Assembly: GCF_910592395.1 (NCBI RefSeq)
Contig: NC_088318.1
Coordinates: forward strand, 18,228,349 to 18,292,348
From: Lineus longissimus
Lineage: Eukaryota > Nemertea > Pilidiophora > Heteronemertea > Lineidae
Direction: 5' to 3'
DNA length: 64,000 bases
This document shows, one piece after another, positions 46,257 to 58,700 of the stretch (positions within the stretch are counted from its first letter, which is position 1; each line of letters starts with the position of its first letter). Under the pieces are notes generated by a model. It was given only the letters and a program-made list of their open reading frames with translations, was not told the DNA's origin and did not search any database. Both the position numbers and the translations under genes were made by a program.

Positions 46257-48025
46257 TACAGGCCGAATCAGTCCTGGCTGCTCCACCGTGATGACAACAT
46301 GATGAGAGAGATGAGGAAGTCACAGCCAGGCCGAATCAGTCCTGGCTGCTCCACCGTGTTGACAACATGATGAGAGTGATGAGACAGTCACAGCCAGGCC
46401 GAATCAGTCCTGGCTGCTCCACCGTGATGACAACATGATGAGAGTGATGAGACAGTCACAGCCAGGCCGAATCAGTCCTGGCTGCTCCACCGTGATGACA
46501 ACATGATGAGAGTGATGAGACAGTCACAGCCAGGCCGAATCAGTCCTGGCTGCTCCACCGTGATGACAACATGATGAGAGTGATGAGACAGTCACAGCCA
46601 GGCCGAATCAGTCCTGGCTGCTCCACCGTGTTGACAACATGATGAGAGTGATGAGACAGTCACAGCCAGGCCGAATCAGTCCTGGCTGCTCCACCGTGTT
46701 GACAACATGATGAGAGTGATGAGACAGTCACAGACAGGCCGCATCAATCTTCGCCGCACTGCCTAGTTGTTAATATGGCGAGAGAGATGAGACAATCACA
46801 GCCAGGCCAAATCAGTCTCGGCTGCTCTGCCAAGTTGTCTACATGGTGAGAGAGATGAGAGACAGTCACAGCCAGGCCAAATCAGTCTTGGCTGCTCTGC
46901 CAAGTTGTCTATATGGTGAGAGAGATGAGACAGTCACAGCCAGGCGGCATCAGTCTTCGCCGCACTGCCTAGTTGTTAATATGGTGAGAGAGATGAGACA
47001 GTCACAGCCAGGCAAAATAAGTCTTGGTTGCTCTGCCAAGTTGTCAACATGGTGAGAGAGATAAGGAAGTCACAGCCAGGCCCAATCAGTCCTGGCTGCT
47101 CCACCGTGTTGACAAAATGATGAGAGAGATGAGGAAGTCACAACCAGGCCGAATCAGTCCTGGCTGCTCCACCGTGTTGACAACATGATGCAAGTGATGA
47201 GACAGTCACAGCCAGGCCGCATCAATCTTCGCCGCACTGCCTAGTAAGGCGAGAGAGATGAGACAGTCAGAGCCAGGCCGAATCAGTCCTGGCTGCTCCA
47301 CCGTGTTGACAACATGATGCGTGTGATGAGACAGTCACAGCCAGGCCGCATCAATCTTCGCCGCGCACTGCCTAGTTGTTAATAAGGCGAGAGAGATGAG
47401 ACAGTCAGAGCCAGGCCGAATCAGTTCTGGCTGCTCCACTGTGTTGACAATAATTATGGTGAAAGAGATGAGACAGTCACAGCCAGGCCAAATCAGTCTT
47501 GGCTGCTCTGCCAAGTTGTCAACATGGTGAGAGATGAGGCAGTCACAGAGAGGCCGAATCAGTCCTGGCTGCTCCACCGTGTTGACAACATGATGAGAGA
47601 GATGAGGAAGTCACAGCCAGGCCGAATCAATCCTGGCTGCTCCACCGCGCTGACAACATGACGAGAGAGGTGAGGAAGTCACAGCCAGGCCGAATCAATC
47701 CTGGCTGCTCCACCGTACTGACAACATGATGCGAGTGATGAGACAGTCACAGCCAGGCCACATCAATCTTCGCCGCACTGTCTAGTTGTTAATATGGCGA
47801 GAGAGATGAGACAGTCACAGCCAGGCCGAATCAGTTCTGGCTGCTCCACCGTGTTGACAATAATGATGGTGAGAGAGATGAGACAGTCACAGCCAGGCCA
47901 AATCAGTCTTGGCTGCTCTGCCAAGTTGTCAACATGGTGAGAGATGAGGAAGTCACCGCCAGGCCGAATCAGTCCTGGCTGCTCCACCGTGTTGACAACA
48001 TGATGAGAGAGATGAGGAAGTCACA
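46257..48025 (+). repeat. 68-bp minisatellite, 26 copies, three unit types
   Basis: The unit begins gccaggccgaatcagtcctg and ends gatgagacagtcaca, with a strict 68-bp period in the first seven copies (starts 46257, 46325, 46393, 46461, 46529, 46597, 46665). Three subtypes occur: A (ggctgctccaccgtgttgac), B (cttcgccgcactgcctag) and C (ggctgctctgccaagttgtc), plus an A variant with an extra taat (A'). The order is A x7, B, C, C, B, C, A, A, B, A, B, A', C, A, A, A, B, A', C, A. The four-unit block B-A'-C-A appears twice (47340-47615 and 47752-48025), a small higher-order repeat. Because 68 is not a multiple of 3, open frames through it are not coding. Confidence 0.92.
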
Positions 48026-48150
48026 AGGGGAAGTCCGCAGCCATTGTATTCTGCAATATGGTTCTATAGAGACCCTGACCGTCAATAGCTCAGAGATTGA
48101 AGCGCATGATAGAATCCTTTGTTTCCCGGGCATTCTATCCTAGGACAGTT
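48026..48150 (+). repeat. Dispersed repeat D, copy 2, right flank of the minisatellite
   Basis: Begins gggaagtccgcagcc and continues as the 110-bp sequence shared with 13668-13780, ending at tcctaggaca. It is the likely right end of the composite element that carries the 68-bp array. Confidence 0.75.
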
Positions 48151-49709
48151 CACGTGCTACCCCATATGTATACCTCATATATATTTTCTATGCCAATGTT
48201 CCGCCTATTGGCGGCATAGAAAATGCTCCTCGTTTTCAATAGAGTAACAGTTCGCGTTCGGGCAGATTCGCTGTTCTATCGGCAGCCCACGATACCTGCC
48301 CAGTTCAATATTTATGCGGAATGTTCCATTTCGTAACTTTCATTGAGAGACGCGCACGTATATATTCGGCAGTGACGAAGTCTTTATGGAGTCTTATATA
48401 AGTCCGTAATTTAGGCATATTATAGACGTAGACTTTCCAATTTTTTATGTGCTATAATTAGAATATACTGGGATATACTGGGATGGTATATATTTCGAAT
48501 ATAATGATCTGTATATCGCAGCATTATCTTAACCCCTAGTATACTGAGATGTATATCCCATTATACTAGATTCATTCGTATCAATGTGTTATACTGATGA
48601 ATGCCGCTTTTAAAGTTAAAATACTGTCGCAGTATCACAACAGGAACTTTATCACCTTTTGATTCGTCTGCTCGGTTGTCTATTCGCCAGAGAATACCAG
48701 TGCGATCGCCAAGAGCGTGAAGACATGAAGACAGACAGGAGTAGGCCAACTGTAATGGCACTGAACGACAATGGTGTTGGGGACAGTTTGCTATGCACAT
48801 TCAATAGAGACTCTGGATGTGTAAGATCGGACAGAGCTTTTTTTGGGGGGGGGGTCATATTTCGATTGTCAAGTGACATATTTGGGGTTTTCCGTGATTG
48901 TCGTCCGGCCCAATTGGCAATATTGCCATTTGGGATGGTGGACAGAGCTAGGAGACGCTTATGATGTATTTAAAGAAATAAAATGCCCGATTTAACATCC
49001 TGCAGAATCAGGGGAATCGGGCGTTTCCAGTGATATACGACACAAATGGGTTGTCCTCATGCAATCACTTTGGAAACGCATTTTAAAATAGATGTTACGT
49101 CCTGTTAATGGGGCACGTCATCGTCGCGTACATTTGGGAAAAACTCCCTAACGAGACCTACATGCTGTCCCGGCAAATGTGGAAAATATTGACACTGTTT
49201 ACTTCTTCGCTCATTATGTACACGTTGTTGTGAGTTTATTGAGGAGAGACACCACTGACATGACTGATAACTAACAAAATTAATTCGACAATTTGCCAAA
49301 GTTTTCAATGTTGATGTGGGGTCCCAAGTTAGTCCAACAGTCAGAAAGGGTTAAACCCTACCTCCATGGTTAAACCTATTCAAAATTCTGGCGGACGCCC
49401 TCTCATTCATTCAATTCTGTGAATGCTGATCAATAAATGACACCGCTTGTTTGCATTGATCACATGATTAGGCCCATATCGCCAGGCCTAGGCCTGTCTT
49501 TCAATACAGGATGACAAGCTTCATTCAATTACTGGATGAAACAGATTGAACGAGTGGGACAGATTGTACTATAACAATAGTCATGATAGTAGGCTGTACT
49601 GCCAGGGCATTAAAGATCGGTCTTAGCCGAAGATACACTATAGTTTATTTTTGCATGATATTTGCAGATACTAATGGTTGTGCATAGAATTTGAGTGTGG
49701 TCTACTACG
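48151..49709. promoter_or_regulatory. Intergenic region upstream of FCSK
   Basis: About 1.55 kb. The left part is AT-rich with repeated atatactgggat words (48465-48490), and there is a G run near 48845. The FCSK promoter and 5' UTR should lie near its right end. I recognise no coding sequence and no clear core promoter motif. Confidence 0.4.
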
Positions 49710-52700
49710 ATGAAGTGGACAGCTATAGCTCTCACTTGCCATGACAAGAGGACAGCTCAGACTTTCCAGAAAGGTAGGATGTCACTTATTGATTTTATCA
49801 GGATGTGATTTAACCTTTTTTTCTTGGGCCTAATTCCTCTTGGATTTCAGTTTTCTCAATGATATTTTCTTTAAGAGGGATGGAAAAAGCTGATTCTCAC
49901 TGAAGTGTTTCCAACTTAGAATAGTGGGACAGAAAGATGCTGTAAAAGATGCTGTCCCTCATAAAGACAGTGTCCATCTAACAGAGGTGTCTGCTAATGT
50001 AGTTTCCACTAATCTTCAAAAGCTTTCAGGCACTACAACATGATCAGCAACTTCCTGCTATAAAAAATTATTTTGTTGACACTTGATTGTTATTTGATAT
50101 TCTTTTCTGACAGAGTTAGATTTACGGCAAGAAAAAGGCATAATCGATGGTGACACTGTGCTGTTGACTGTTGAAGATCCTAAAGCAAGGGTTGGAAGTG
50201 GAGGAGCAACAATCAATGCATTGCTTGTTGTTGCTGAACACCTTAGCGCCCATGCAGGCTTCACGGTGAGTTTTGATAAGTGACACTTCGCAGTGGAGCA
50301 GATTGCCCTTCCCGCCTACCTTATTCAATACATGTGAAACGAATCAGCTTTTGTTATAAATTAAAACGAGTTGGCAATGTTAAATCTAATGTAGTTCTGT
50401 TCCGTCTGCATAAAAGGTAGGTAAGGTGATCTCTGTTATGACTAACAATTAGAGAATGCTTGAGTCATAGAATATTTTGTATTGTCTGTTTCAGGTGGTG
50501 AATCCTGATCTACTCAGCAGTTCAAGCATCTTGTTGATGCATGTAGTGAGTATATAAAACCAACAAAAATTTAGGCAAACGCAAAGTAGTTATGCTCCTG
50601 AAGAGGACACTTTCAAAAGCTAATTAGAAGAGTGGACAAATTTCATCACCCAGACGCCACAAATAGAAAATTGCTTATTGTAACACAACATTGGTAGCAT
50701 GATATCCATGTACTTGTATTTTCAGGGCCGCCAATATCCCTTTGATGCGTGCAGTAGTACATTCACTTCACTACCAGCAACCTATAAATCATCCAGCCAT
50801 CACCATGTCCTCACCAATTTTGATCATCTGCTCCACACCATGTCCACAAAGGTAAATAGGCTGGCAGACTTCAGGTCAATCCTGTGCCATCTCTCCTTTC
50901 TTAGGTACTCATTTACTTCTGGGTGGAGAGAAGCAAGTAGGTTTAAGTGCCCTGCTCAAGGTCACAAAGACGAATGAGTGGTGACACATCTGTGAGTTGA
51001 ATCCTTAACCTCCTGATTATGAGCCTGGCACTCTAACCGCTATGCAATTTGTTCTTTGAATGTTTTCATTCTGTTTTCAGATAGCTGTCGGCTGTCCATG
51101 TGGTGTTTGGGTCTGCAGTACTGATATGGTTTTGTCTGTGCCTGAAAATAAAGGTAATTTGATCTGTGTGGAACCTTGAGCCTGCCCAGGCTAAGCATAG
51201 GCACTCTCGTAAACAAGTCATGTTCAGAGGATGGACCCATGAATCTTACTTCCTTGAAACTCATGCCATTTCATCTAGATAGACAGGTTCTTCCCTAACT
51301 AGATAGGTTCTTCCCTAACTAGATAGGTTCTTCCCTAACTAGATAGGTTCTTCCCTAACTAGATAGGTTCTTCCCTAACTAGATAGGTTCTTCCCTAACT
51401 AGATAGGTTCTTCCCTAACTAGATAGGTTCTTCCCTAACTAGATAGGTTCTTCCCTAACTCGAATGCTGGACCACCACACTTCCCCACATATAGGAATGC
51501 AGTTCAGTTACATATGCATCCTTATGTTATTTGGGTATTGTCCTGTTTTTAAACATGCAGGATTTACCCTAATGTTGTTATCCTCTCAGGTTCACCATAC
51601 ATTGACTGGACCGACAGTATCGATGTTTGCGCAGTGTCAATGTTGGGGACAGTGCAATACGCCAAGCAACATGGTGTCTACAAGATTGGATCAGAAAATA
51701 AGGATGATCGCCTGTTGGACATAATCTACAAGGGGGACCAGTATGCTATCAAGTCATGTGCGAGGGAAGATGGCTCAGTTGCATTAGTAAGTTACTGATG
51801 GATTTTCATTGATGACCATAATTATAGTAGTTAATGTTAGTAGTGTAAGTTGCTCGTAGCAAATTTGCAAAGAGCCTTCCTTTCTATTGCTTCATGGATT
51901 GACTTTTCAAAATGTGTCAAAAAGTTTCAAAATTCTACATTTTATTTGAATCAATGAATTTCTTTCTATTTTCAGGTGTCTGGAGTGGTATTTTTCAATC
52001 CAACTGTTGCGGAAACTCTTGTGATGTTTGGTCAAACAGCTCAACTCTATGCTTGTACTTATATGGGACTAGACAGTGGATTGCAGCCAATAGAGGTAGA
52101 TATAACAATAAATTTGTCTTGATGTCAGATTGACACAAAAAATCTCAACTCTGACCTTGTCAAATCTTTTCATTACATTCCAGCTATCCTTGTTCTTCGA
52201 CTTTCTTGTTGCCATGGCTACAGACGTTAGCAAGGATGATTTTGTGTCTGGAGAAAGGAATGCCTACCTGAGCAAGAAAGTGACAAGATCTGCTGAGGAG
52301 ATTGAAGTAATGAGGCAGGCAAGGGAGGTCATATGGAAAGAACTACGGGATTACAAAGTTAAAGTAGGCAAGTGTGAAATGAGAAATCTATGGTCATTAA
52401 CACATGTCTCATGGTGGCTTCAAGGGCTTTATATTGGTTGGCTCCAAACAGTTTACTGACAGCAGCTCAGTTCTCAGATGTGACTCTTTTGTGTCTCCCC
52501 AGAAAACAAACCCGACTCGAAGGGGAACCAAATAGGGACTTTGCAGGGAGTCAAACCTGTAACGTCATGTGGGCAACCCTCTTTCACTATGCTTACACAT
52601 TCTCAATGGGATTTCCTAATGAATGTCCTAGACCCAGCGTCTAGATGTCTGTCATCTTGCCCCTATCAATGGTATAAGATTGGTGTGGCCTGGCAAGAAT

Positions 52701-55700
52701 TGTTTTCTGTAATTTCCTTAATGAGGATATTCTCTTCAACAATTTTGATAATTTTTATCTGATTTGTTACAGTTGTGATACCTGATGGAGAATTCCACTA
52801 CCTGAGTCTTTCTGCTGGAGACTTCCATAAAACAGTTGCTGGTACTTTGTGTCTTGACGATACACAGTTAAAGAGGAACCATGTGATGCATGCGTCTATA
52901 CATGTAAGGAACTCGGGAGATATGATCCCAGAATATGAGTAATGGGACGATTGGGATAACTACTTCTCCATCTGCTGCATTCTCAGTCTCAGATGGTGAT
53001 GAATGATGTCGTCTGTTGTAATCATCCTGGTCATCTTAAAGCTGGTCCTGGATGGAGGTTCCGGAGACCAGAAATTCTCCCATGATTACATTACATAAAC
53101 TATATTGCGGGTTATTGGACTACGCTTGCCGACAGAGTCATTGATCTTAGTTGAATTTTGCTGAAGCTCTCTGAAGGGAGAGTGTGGACTTGGAAATGAA
53201 GAGTCAAATGTATTTTCACATCAGACCTGTTTCGAGATACACCTTTCTTTACTTTTAGCCTACAGTTAATATTGATGATGCAAGTATTGTTGTAAACTCC
53301 ATCCTAGAAGAAGACGTCCATGTGGGTGCAAAATCTCTAATTGTCAATTCCCATCTTGCCAATAAATTCAGCATTGGGAAGGATTCCTTTGTCAATGGTG
53401 TCAGGCTGGAAGACTTGAAGGTAAGGATGATCTAATTTGGGCTTTGGGAAAGGTTACAGACTATACAACCCTGTGCCAACTTTACTTTCCAAATGTTACT
53501 TGTCCACTAGGGGACGTTTAATTTGAAGTAGTAAATATCCTCTTTGACTTCGTGAATTTTCAGAATGTTGACATTGGTAGCTTCTCCGACTCAGTGATGC
53601 TCCAGAGCTTCCCGTTACTGATTCCAACCCTTGGGAAAGCTGTGACCAACATTCTGACTGTCCTGGGAAAGTTCGATGACTTAATGGTAAGTGCTGACTT
53701 ATGCGTTGTAGAGAGGTGCTGACTTATGCGTTGGAAGTCATCTCAAATGTAAGGTTTTTCTGTTTCAATGTTAGTTTTTGTTCTGTTCTGTTCTGTTCTA
53801 TACTGGGATGAAATCGATATCGTGTATCAAGCTACCAAATAACAGATAAGAGGCTTTTCCTGGTGTGATTGGTTGTATCTGCGGTTTCTTCAGGTGCCAT
53901 CATGGAAACATACTGCTACTTACTGTAACATGCCATGGCTGGTATTCATGAACAAGACCGGTATTACTGCTGAAGATCTCTGGGGACCAGCCTTGGTAAG
54001 TGATACATCTATTGACCCCATACCCATGATGATTGATATAACAAGTGGTTTCACATGGATAAGGACATAGACACAGCTTCTTATGTGTGCATGTAGTTTC
54101 GAAGCAAAACGTAGAACTTCAATTCACTATCAACTTATCAACTGAGAGCTGGGTACGTGATGGCTGACAGTGTGGCCGACTTCAAAGGCTGACCTCGCAA
54201 GTCGGCCATTTTCTTTCCCACAACAGCAAACTCTTTATCAAATTTGACTTTGAGAAAGAGTTTGTATCTGAATATTTCAGCCCGATGATGACAGGTGTGT
54301 CTTCACTGCTCAATTGTTCCCACTTCTTAACGCCAGTCACCAGGTGGGCCTTGCCGAGATATTCTGGCTGCAGACTTCGCAAGATGATGGAGGTGTTGCA
54401 GATATGGAGATGTTACAGAGGTGAATAGATGATGATATTGAATTATGCCCGCAACCTAATTTGGCGTATATGTGTGTGTGTGGGGGGGGGGGACAATATG
54501 TGTTGATAGAAGAGTCAAAAGGAGGAGTCTTGTTTCTTTTTGTATTTCTTCTTCTTCTCTTCTATTTTTTCTTGTCTTGTGATATGTTTACCACATGTAA
54601 TATGTATTTATCATTTCTTTTTCCCAATTGCTCCCTAATAAGAAGGTAAATTGATTATCAAAATACGAAGGTCTAGCCTTCCTTACGTTCATCAAATATG
54701 TACAGTATTAACACTGGGTGTTAGTGTTAGTGTTAATCTGCACCCCCAAACACCAAGTCTGAATGTCAACACTTTAGCCGCACTTACACCACCTGAAAAT
54801 GGACCACCAATCTTGGTTCGGGAACCAATGCCGCACCATCGAAAATCCACCAAGCGCTTACACCAGCGCTGCAGCTAGTTTTTAAATCCGGCTACAGATG
54901 GCGCGCAAACAATAAATTGCATGCGCAGAAAGCGCCATTTCGAAAGCGCCGCCTGGAGCCGAACCATCTAACTAGCTAATTGCCGATCCATTTGCGCGTA
55001 CACCACGACAAAGCAGAGCTTTTAACAAGCTGGGCGAATTTGGACCATCAAGCTTGGTGAGACAAATTCGCTCGGCAATTTGTATCGGCAATGGATTGCC
55101 GAACCAATTTGTCACGGCAATGTGGTGGTGTAAGTGCAATTGGTCCACCAATATTTCGTGGTGTAAGCACAGCTAATATGAAAAGACGGTGTGATCTAAC
55201 ATGAACCTCATCTATGTTTTGTCGCTCCTGCATTTGCAAAATGCAGGAAGGCTAGACTTAACCATCCAAAGCCATGAAGGGCTGCATATTCAGAATACAT
55301 TTGCTTTCGTGCATCATCTTGATCTAAACTTTTACTAGGTTGCATCAGGTTGCACGGAAGGAAACCTAACACATATCGCAAAGCACGAGGGTTGGTAGCT
55401 ATGCTACTCTCCCGGGCATTCTTCTGCCACCTCATCATCTTTGTTGAACTTCAACTGATAGGAACTGCAGCTCTCTGTTATCTTTCAAGGGACAACTGAA
55501 ACATTTGCTTTTTAAAGAGGCCTATAGTATGCTTTGGTAACGTGTGACTGAAAAACACTCCCTATGACTGCTTTCCACTGATTTCAACACTGCCATAAAA
55601 ATGTGAGGTCACACTGCAACCTGACTGAATCCTGACTGATATCACACTGCTTTTCGGTGAGGGTATCAAGTGCTTTGAGCAGCCAGTTAATGGTTGGATA

Positions 55701-58700
55701 CTGCGCTATATAATACTCGTATGATTATTATTATAAGTATTCCTGCCACAACTTGTTGAAATGGTATAAACAACACCCGTCAGTGTTAATCCCTAAGGGG
55801 TTAGTGTTTATAAATGCACTGTAAATTTCGACAAAATAAACATCAAGTACGGTTGAAGCTAACGGTGTAAAATTGATACTAACACTTTAAACTCTGCTCA
55901 CACCAACACCTTGGACAGATTAGAAAGTTGGTTTTAAGAGGACTCTTAGTGTTAGCACCAGTTTTAACTCGAAACTTTGAAGTCACCCATTGTATATTTA
56001 TTGTAGTACATGCCCTAACCATACTTAGAACTCCCCTACCCGGAAAATGGTTTGTCCCGTCTTGAGTTACACCTTGAACATATGTAGCTTTTTTTTTAGC
56101 TGACTTAGCAGCGACATGATGGTTTGTAGTTATATTGCCGGCCTTGTTCAGAAGGAAATTTGTTTGAAAAAAGGCAGGTTGTAGGTTTAGATCTTCCCCA
56201 TTAGCAGGGTTAAAAAGACATTTTGGTGTATGGTTTACTGGGATGTTGATGTCGGAGGTTTGACATGTTGTTGCATGTCAGCCTTCGTTGTTCAGAAAAC
56301 ATCGGCAAAATCACTTGTTGCAAAAGTTGCGGTGATGAGGAACATGATAATGGGGATGGCAGCGTGAGAGGTAGCGCATGTTCATCTTGAGAAGTCATAG
56401 CAGTTTGATATTACAGCTTAAATTAATCAAACGTTTAGTGCTATTTTTGTCAGGTTACCGTATGCCTAGTGTGTGTCAAATGTTCTTTATCTCATTAGAT
56501 TATTTTATCCTCCAGGTGGCGTTCATCTTGGAGGTTGTCGCTGAAAGACATCCTTTCGTTTTTAGGGCTGGAAAATGAGTTTGGCAAAAGAAGGTAGGAA
56601 CCAATCATCTCTCAGCTATTCTGTATTTGGTCTGACTGAAAAGGGGGTGTTTTCAAAAGTGGTCATCACCTGAATTTGGCCAAGACCAATGCTATTTGAA
56701 AAAAGCACTTTTTAACACAAGTATCCCACTTGCACACTCTGTCCTCAAGTGTAACTGAATTGACATTGATTTTTGTATCTCTTCCTTCTTACTATAGTGA
56801 GCTAGGCTTTGAAATCACCAAAAGAATAGTAAAGGAAAATCTGACCCAGAATGGTGACTATGGTTTGCTCAACTTGTATCGGACAGCTTGCCTTAACGGC
56901 TTCCAGCATGAACTACTAGCACTATTAGACGAAGGTAAGGAGAATGAAGTAAACAAATCAGCATTGTGGAAACATACTTGAGTAATAGACTAATATGAAA
57001 CTGACATGGTTATGTACAAGAAGTCAGCTGATGACTATTTCCTGTGTCAGGACATGTTAGGCCTAGCTCCTTCCAAATTCAAGTGTTGTTTGATTGGTTG
57101 TGTTCCCGCAGGAGTAAAGCGTATCACCCCCACCCACCCCCCCCCCCCCCATGACACTGCTCTGTTTTTTCACCTTGCGATTTTGGGTATATCATTGATC
57201 GCTCTCAGTTCTTTGTAAGTGGAAGATAGATAGGCCTACCGACAAGGGTGTGAAGGATATAATTTAACCAAAAAGCTGACAGCTGTTTTCCTGTTCTTTC
57301 AGTTGCTTTAGAAGGTGCCAGACTAAACCTGCCAGCACTGGTGGGGCGAACGTGTGCTCATATAGCTGATGTGCTTGCCTGTATGATTGGGAAGAAAGGA
57401 GGCCTTCGTAGTGGCCCTGCTGCAAATGTTCACTGGAAGAAAGCATTTCTGCACTTTGAGGTAAATACCTTGGAAACAGCAATGCAGTGGTATTCACAAC
57501 AAAGTGGTCGTGCGTTATTGGAGCACTGCATATCCTGCTTCTTCTACCATGCTCTGTATTGTGATTGTGCCACTCAAAGATGGCAGTCTGGGTAATTCAT
57601 TCAGAGATCCTGAAAGCTTGTCTCAAGATCAGTACCACTGGCCATGTATGGTAGAGAAATTAGGAGATGATTCTGTATATGGGCTGAATCTTTGATGTTA
57701 AACACGCACGGTCACAGTGCTGGTCCCACTATCCTGTAAAGCCAATACATTCCTGGGCATTGGTTTGTCTTTTGACCGTGTCAGGTGCTGCACTCCAATG
57801 AAGGAATAAATACAGTTTATTACATTATGATGTCCTCCTTTAATGTTTTTAGGATGGCGAGTTGGGCCTTGGCGTTCAGGCGATGTCAAGCGAGCGGAGA
57901 AACTGGCTTGGTAGGCCTGATTTGTTGGTACGGGCCGGCAGGCATTATGAGGGCGCTGCCCAGATCTTGATCAGGAAGGTTATAAGTACTGCAAGGGAGG
58001 TGAGTAAATTCCTTAGACTGTAGAGGCACCAGAAAATCATACTCCTGTCTCCAGCTAGTTTGGTATTGGTTGTCTCACCAAACACCGCCAGGATGGGGCC
58101 AAAACCTGTGGCGCCTCGCCAAGGTTTTGAGAAAAATGCCAGCTCCACCCAAGCGCTGTTAACTGCTGCAGCCAAAACGAGGCACAGTGCTTTCTACACT
58201 GTAAACATTGCTACATAGTAACCAATGTTTTATAGAGTTTTACAGGTTTTCATTCCTCGTTGCAGTTCATCAAGCCCACGCCATGTGAACCTGTGCCCTA
58301 TGATAAAGTTGTTGTTGCGGAGTGTCCGGCCCGAATGGACATCGCGGGAGCCTGGTCTGATACCCCACCAATCACATATGAACATGGAGGAGCTGTCATT
58401 GGTGCTGCTATCACTATTGATGATATGGTAAGTTTAAGTCATGGTTCATATCATCAAGAATTATGCCTTGCCTGTATAAAGGAATCTTATTAACCTCACC
58501 TCAAATTGTTTAGCAAACAATCCTTGCAATTGTATATCTATATACAATGTAAAATGCACTTCAAGTTAATAGGGTTGCAGGTAAATTGATCACTACATCT
58601 TTATCTCATTCTTGATTTGTAGAAACCAATTGGTGCCAAAGTACAAAGATTAAGAGAGTAAGTTCAACAGTTTCCTACAAAGAAAATATCATACTAGCAA

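Noticed and set aside
47335-47987. Long minus-strand open frames with a repeated peptide through the minisatellite
   Set aside because: The 68-bp unit is not a multiple of three, so the frame changes every unit. Open frames follow from repetition of a stop-poor sequence. No start context, splice sites or known domain.
51277-51460. Possible CRISPR array
   Set aside because: Repeats are directly adjacent with no spacers, there are no cas genes, and the locus is a eukaryotic intron.
54182-54382. Minus-strand frame across 54.2-54.4 kb
   Set aside because: It is antisense to FCSK exon 13 (54281-54420), which fits the fucokinase frame and phase.
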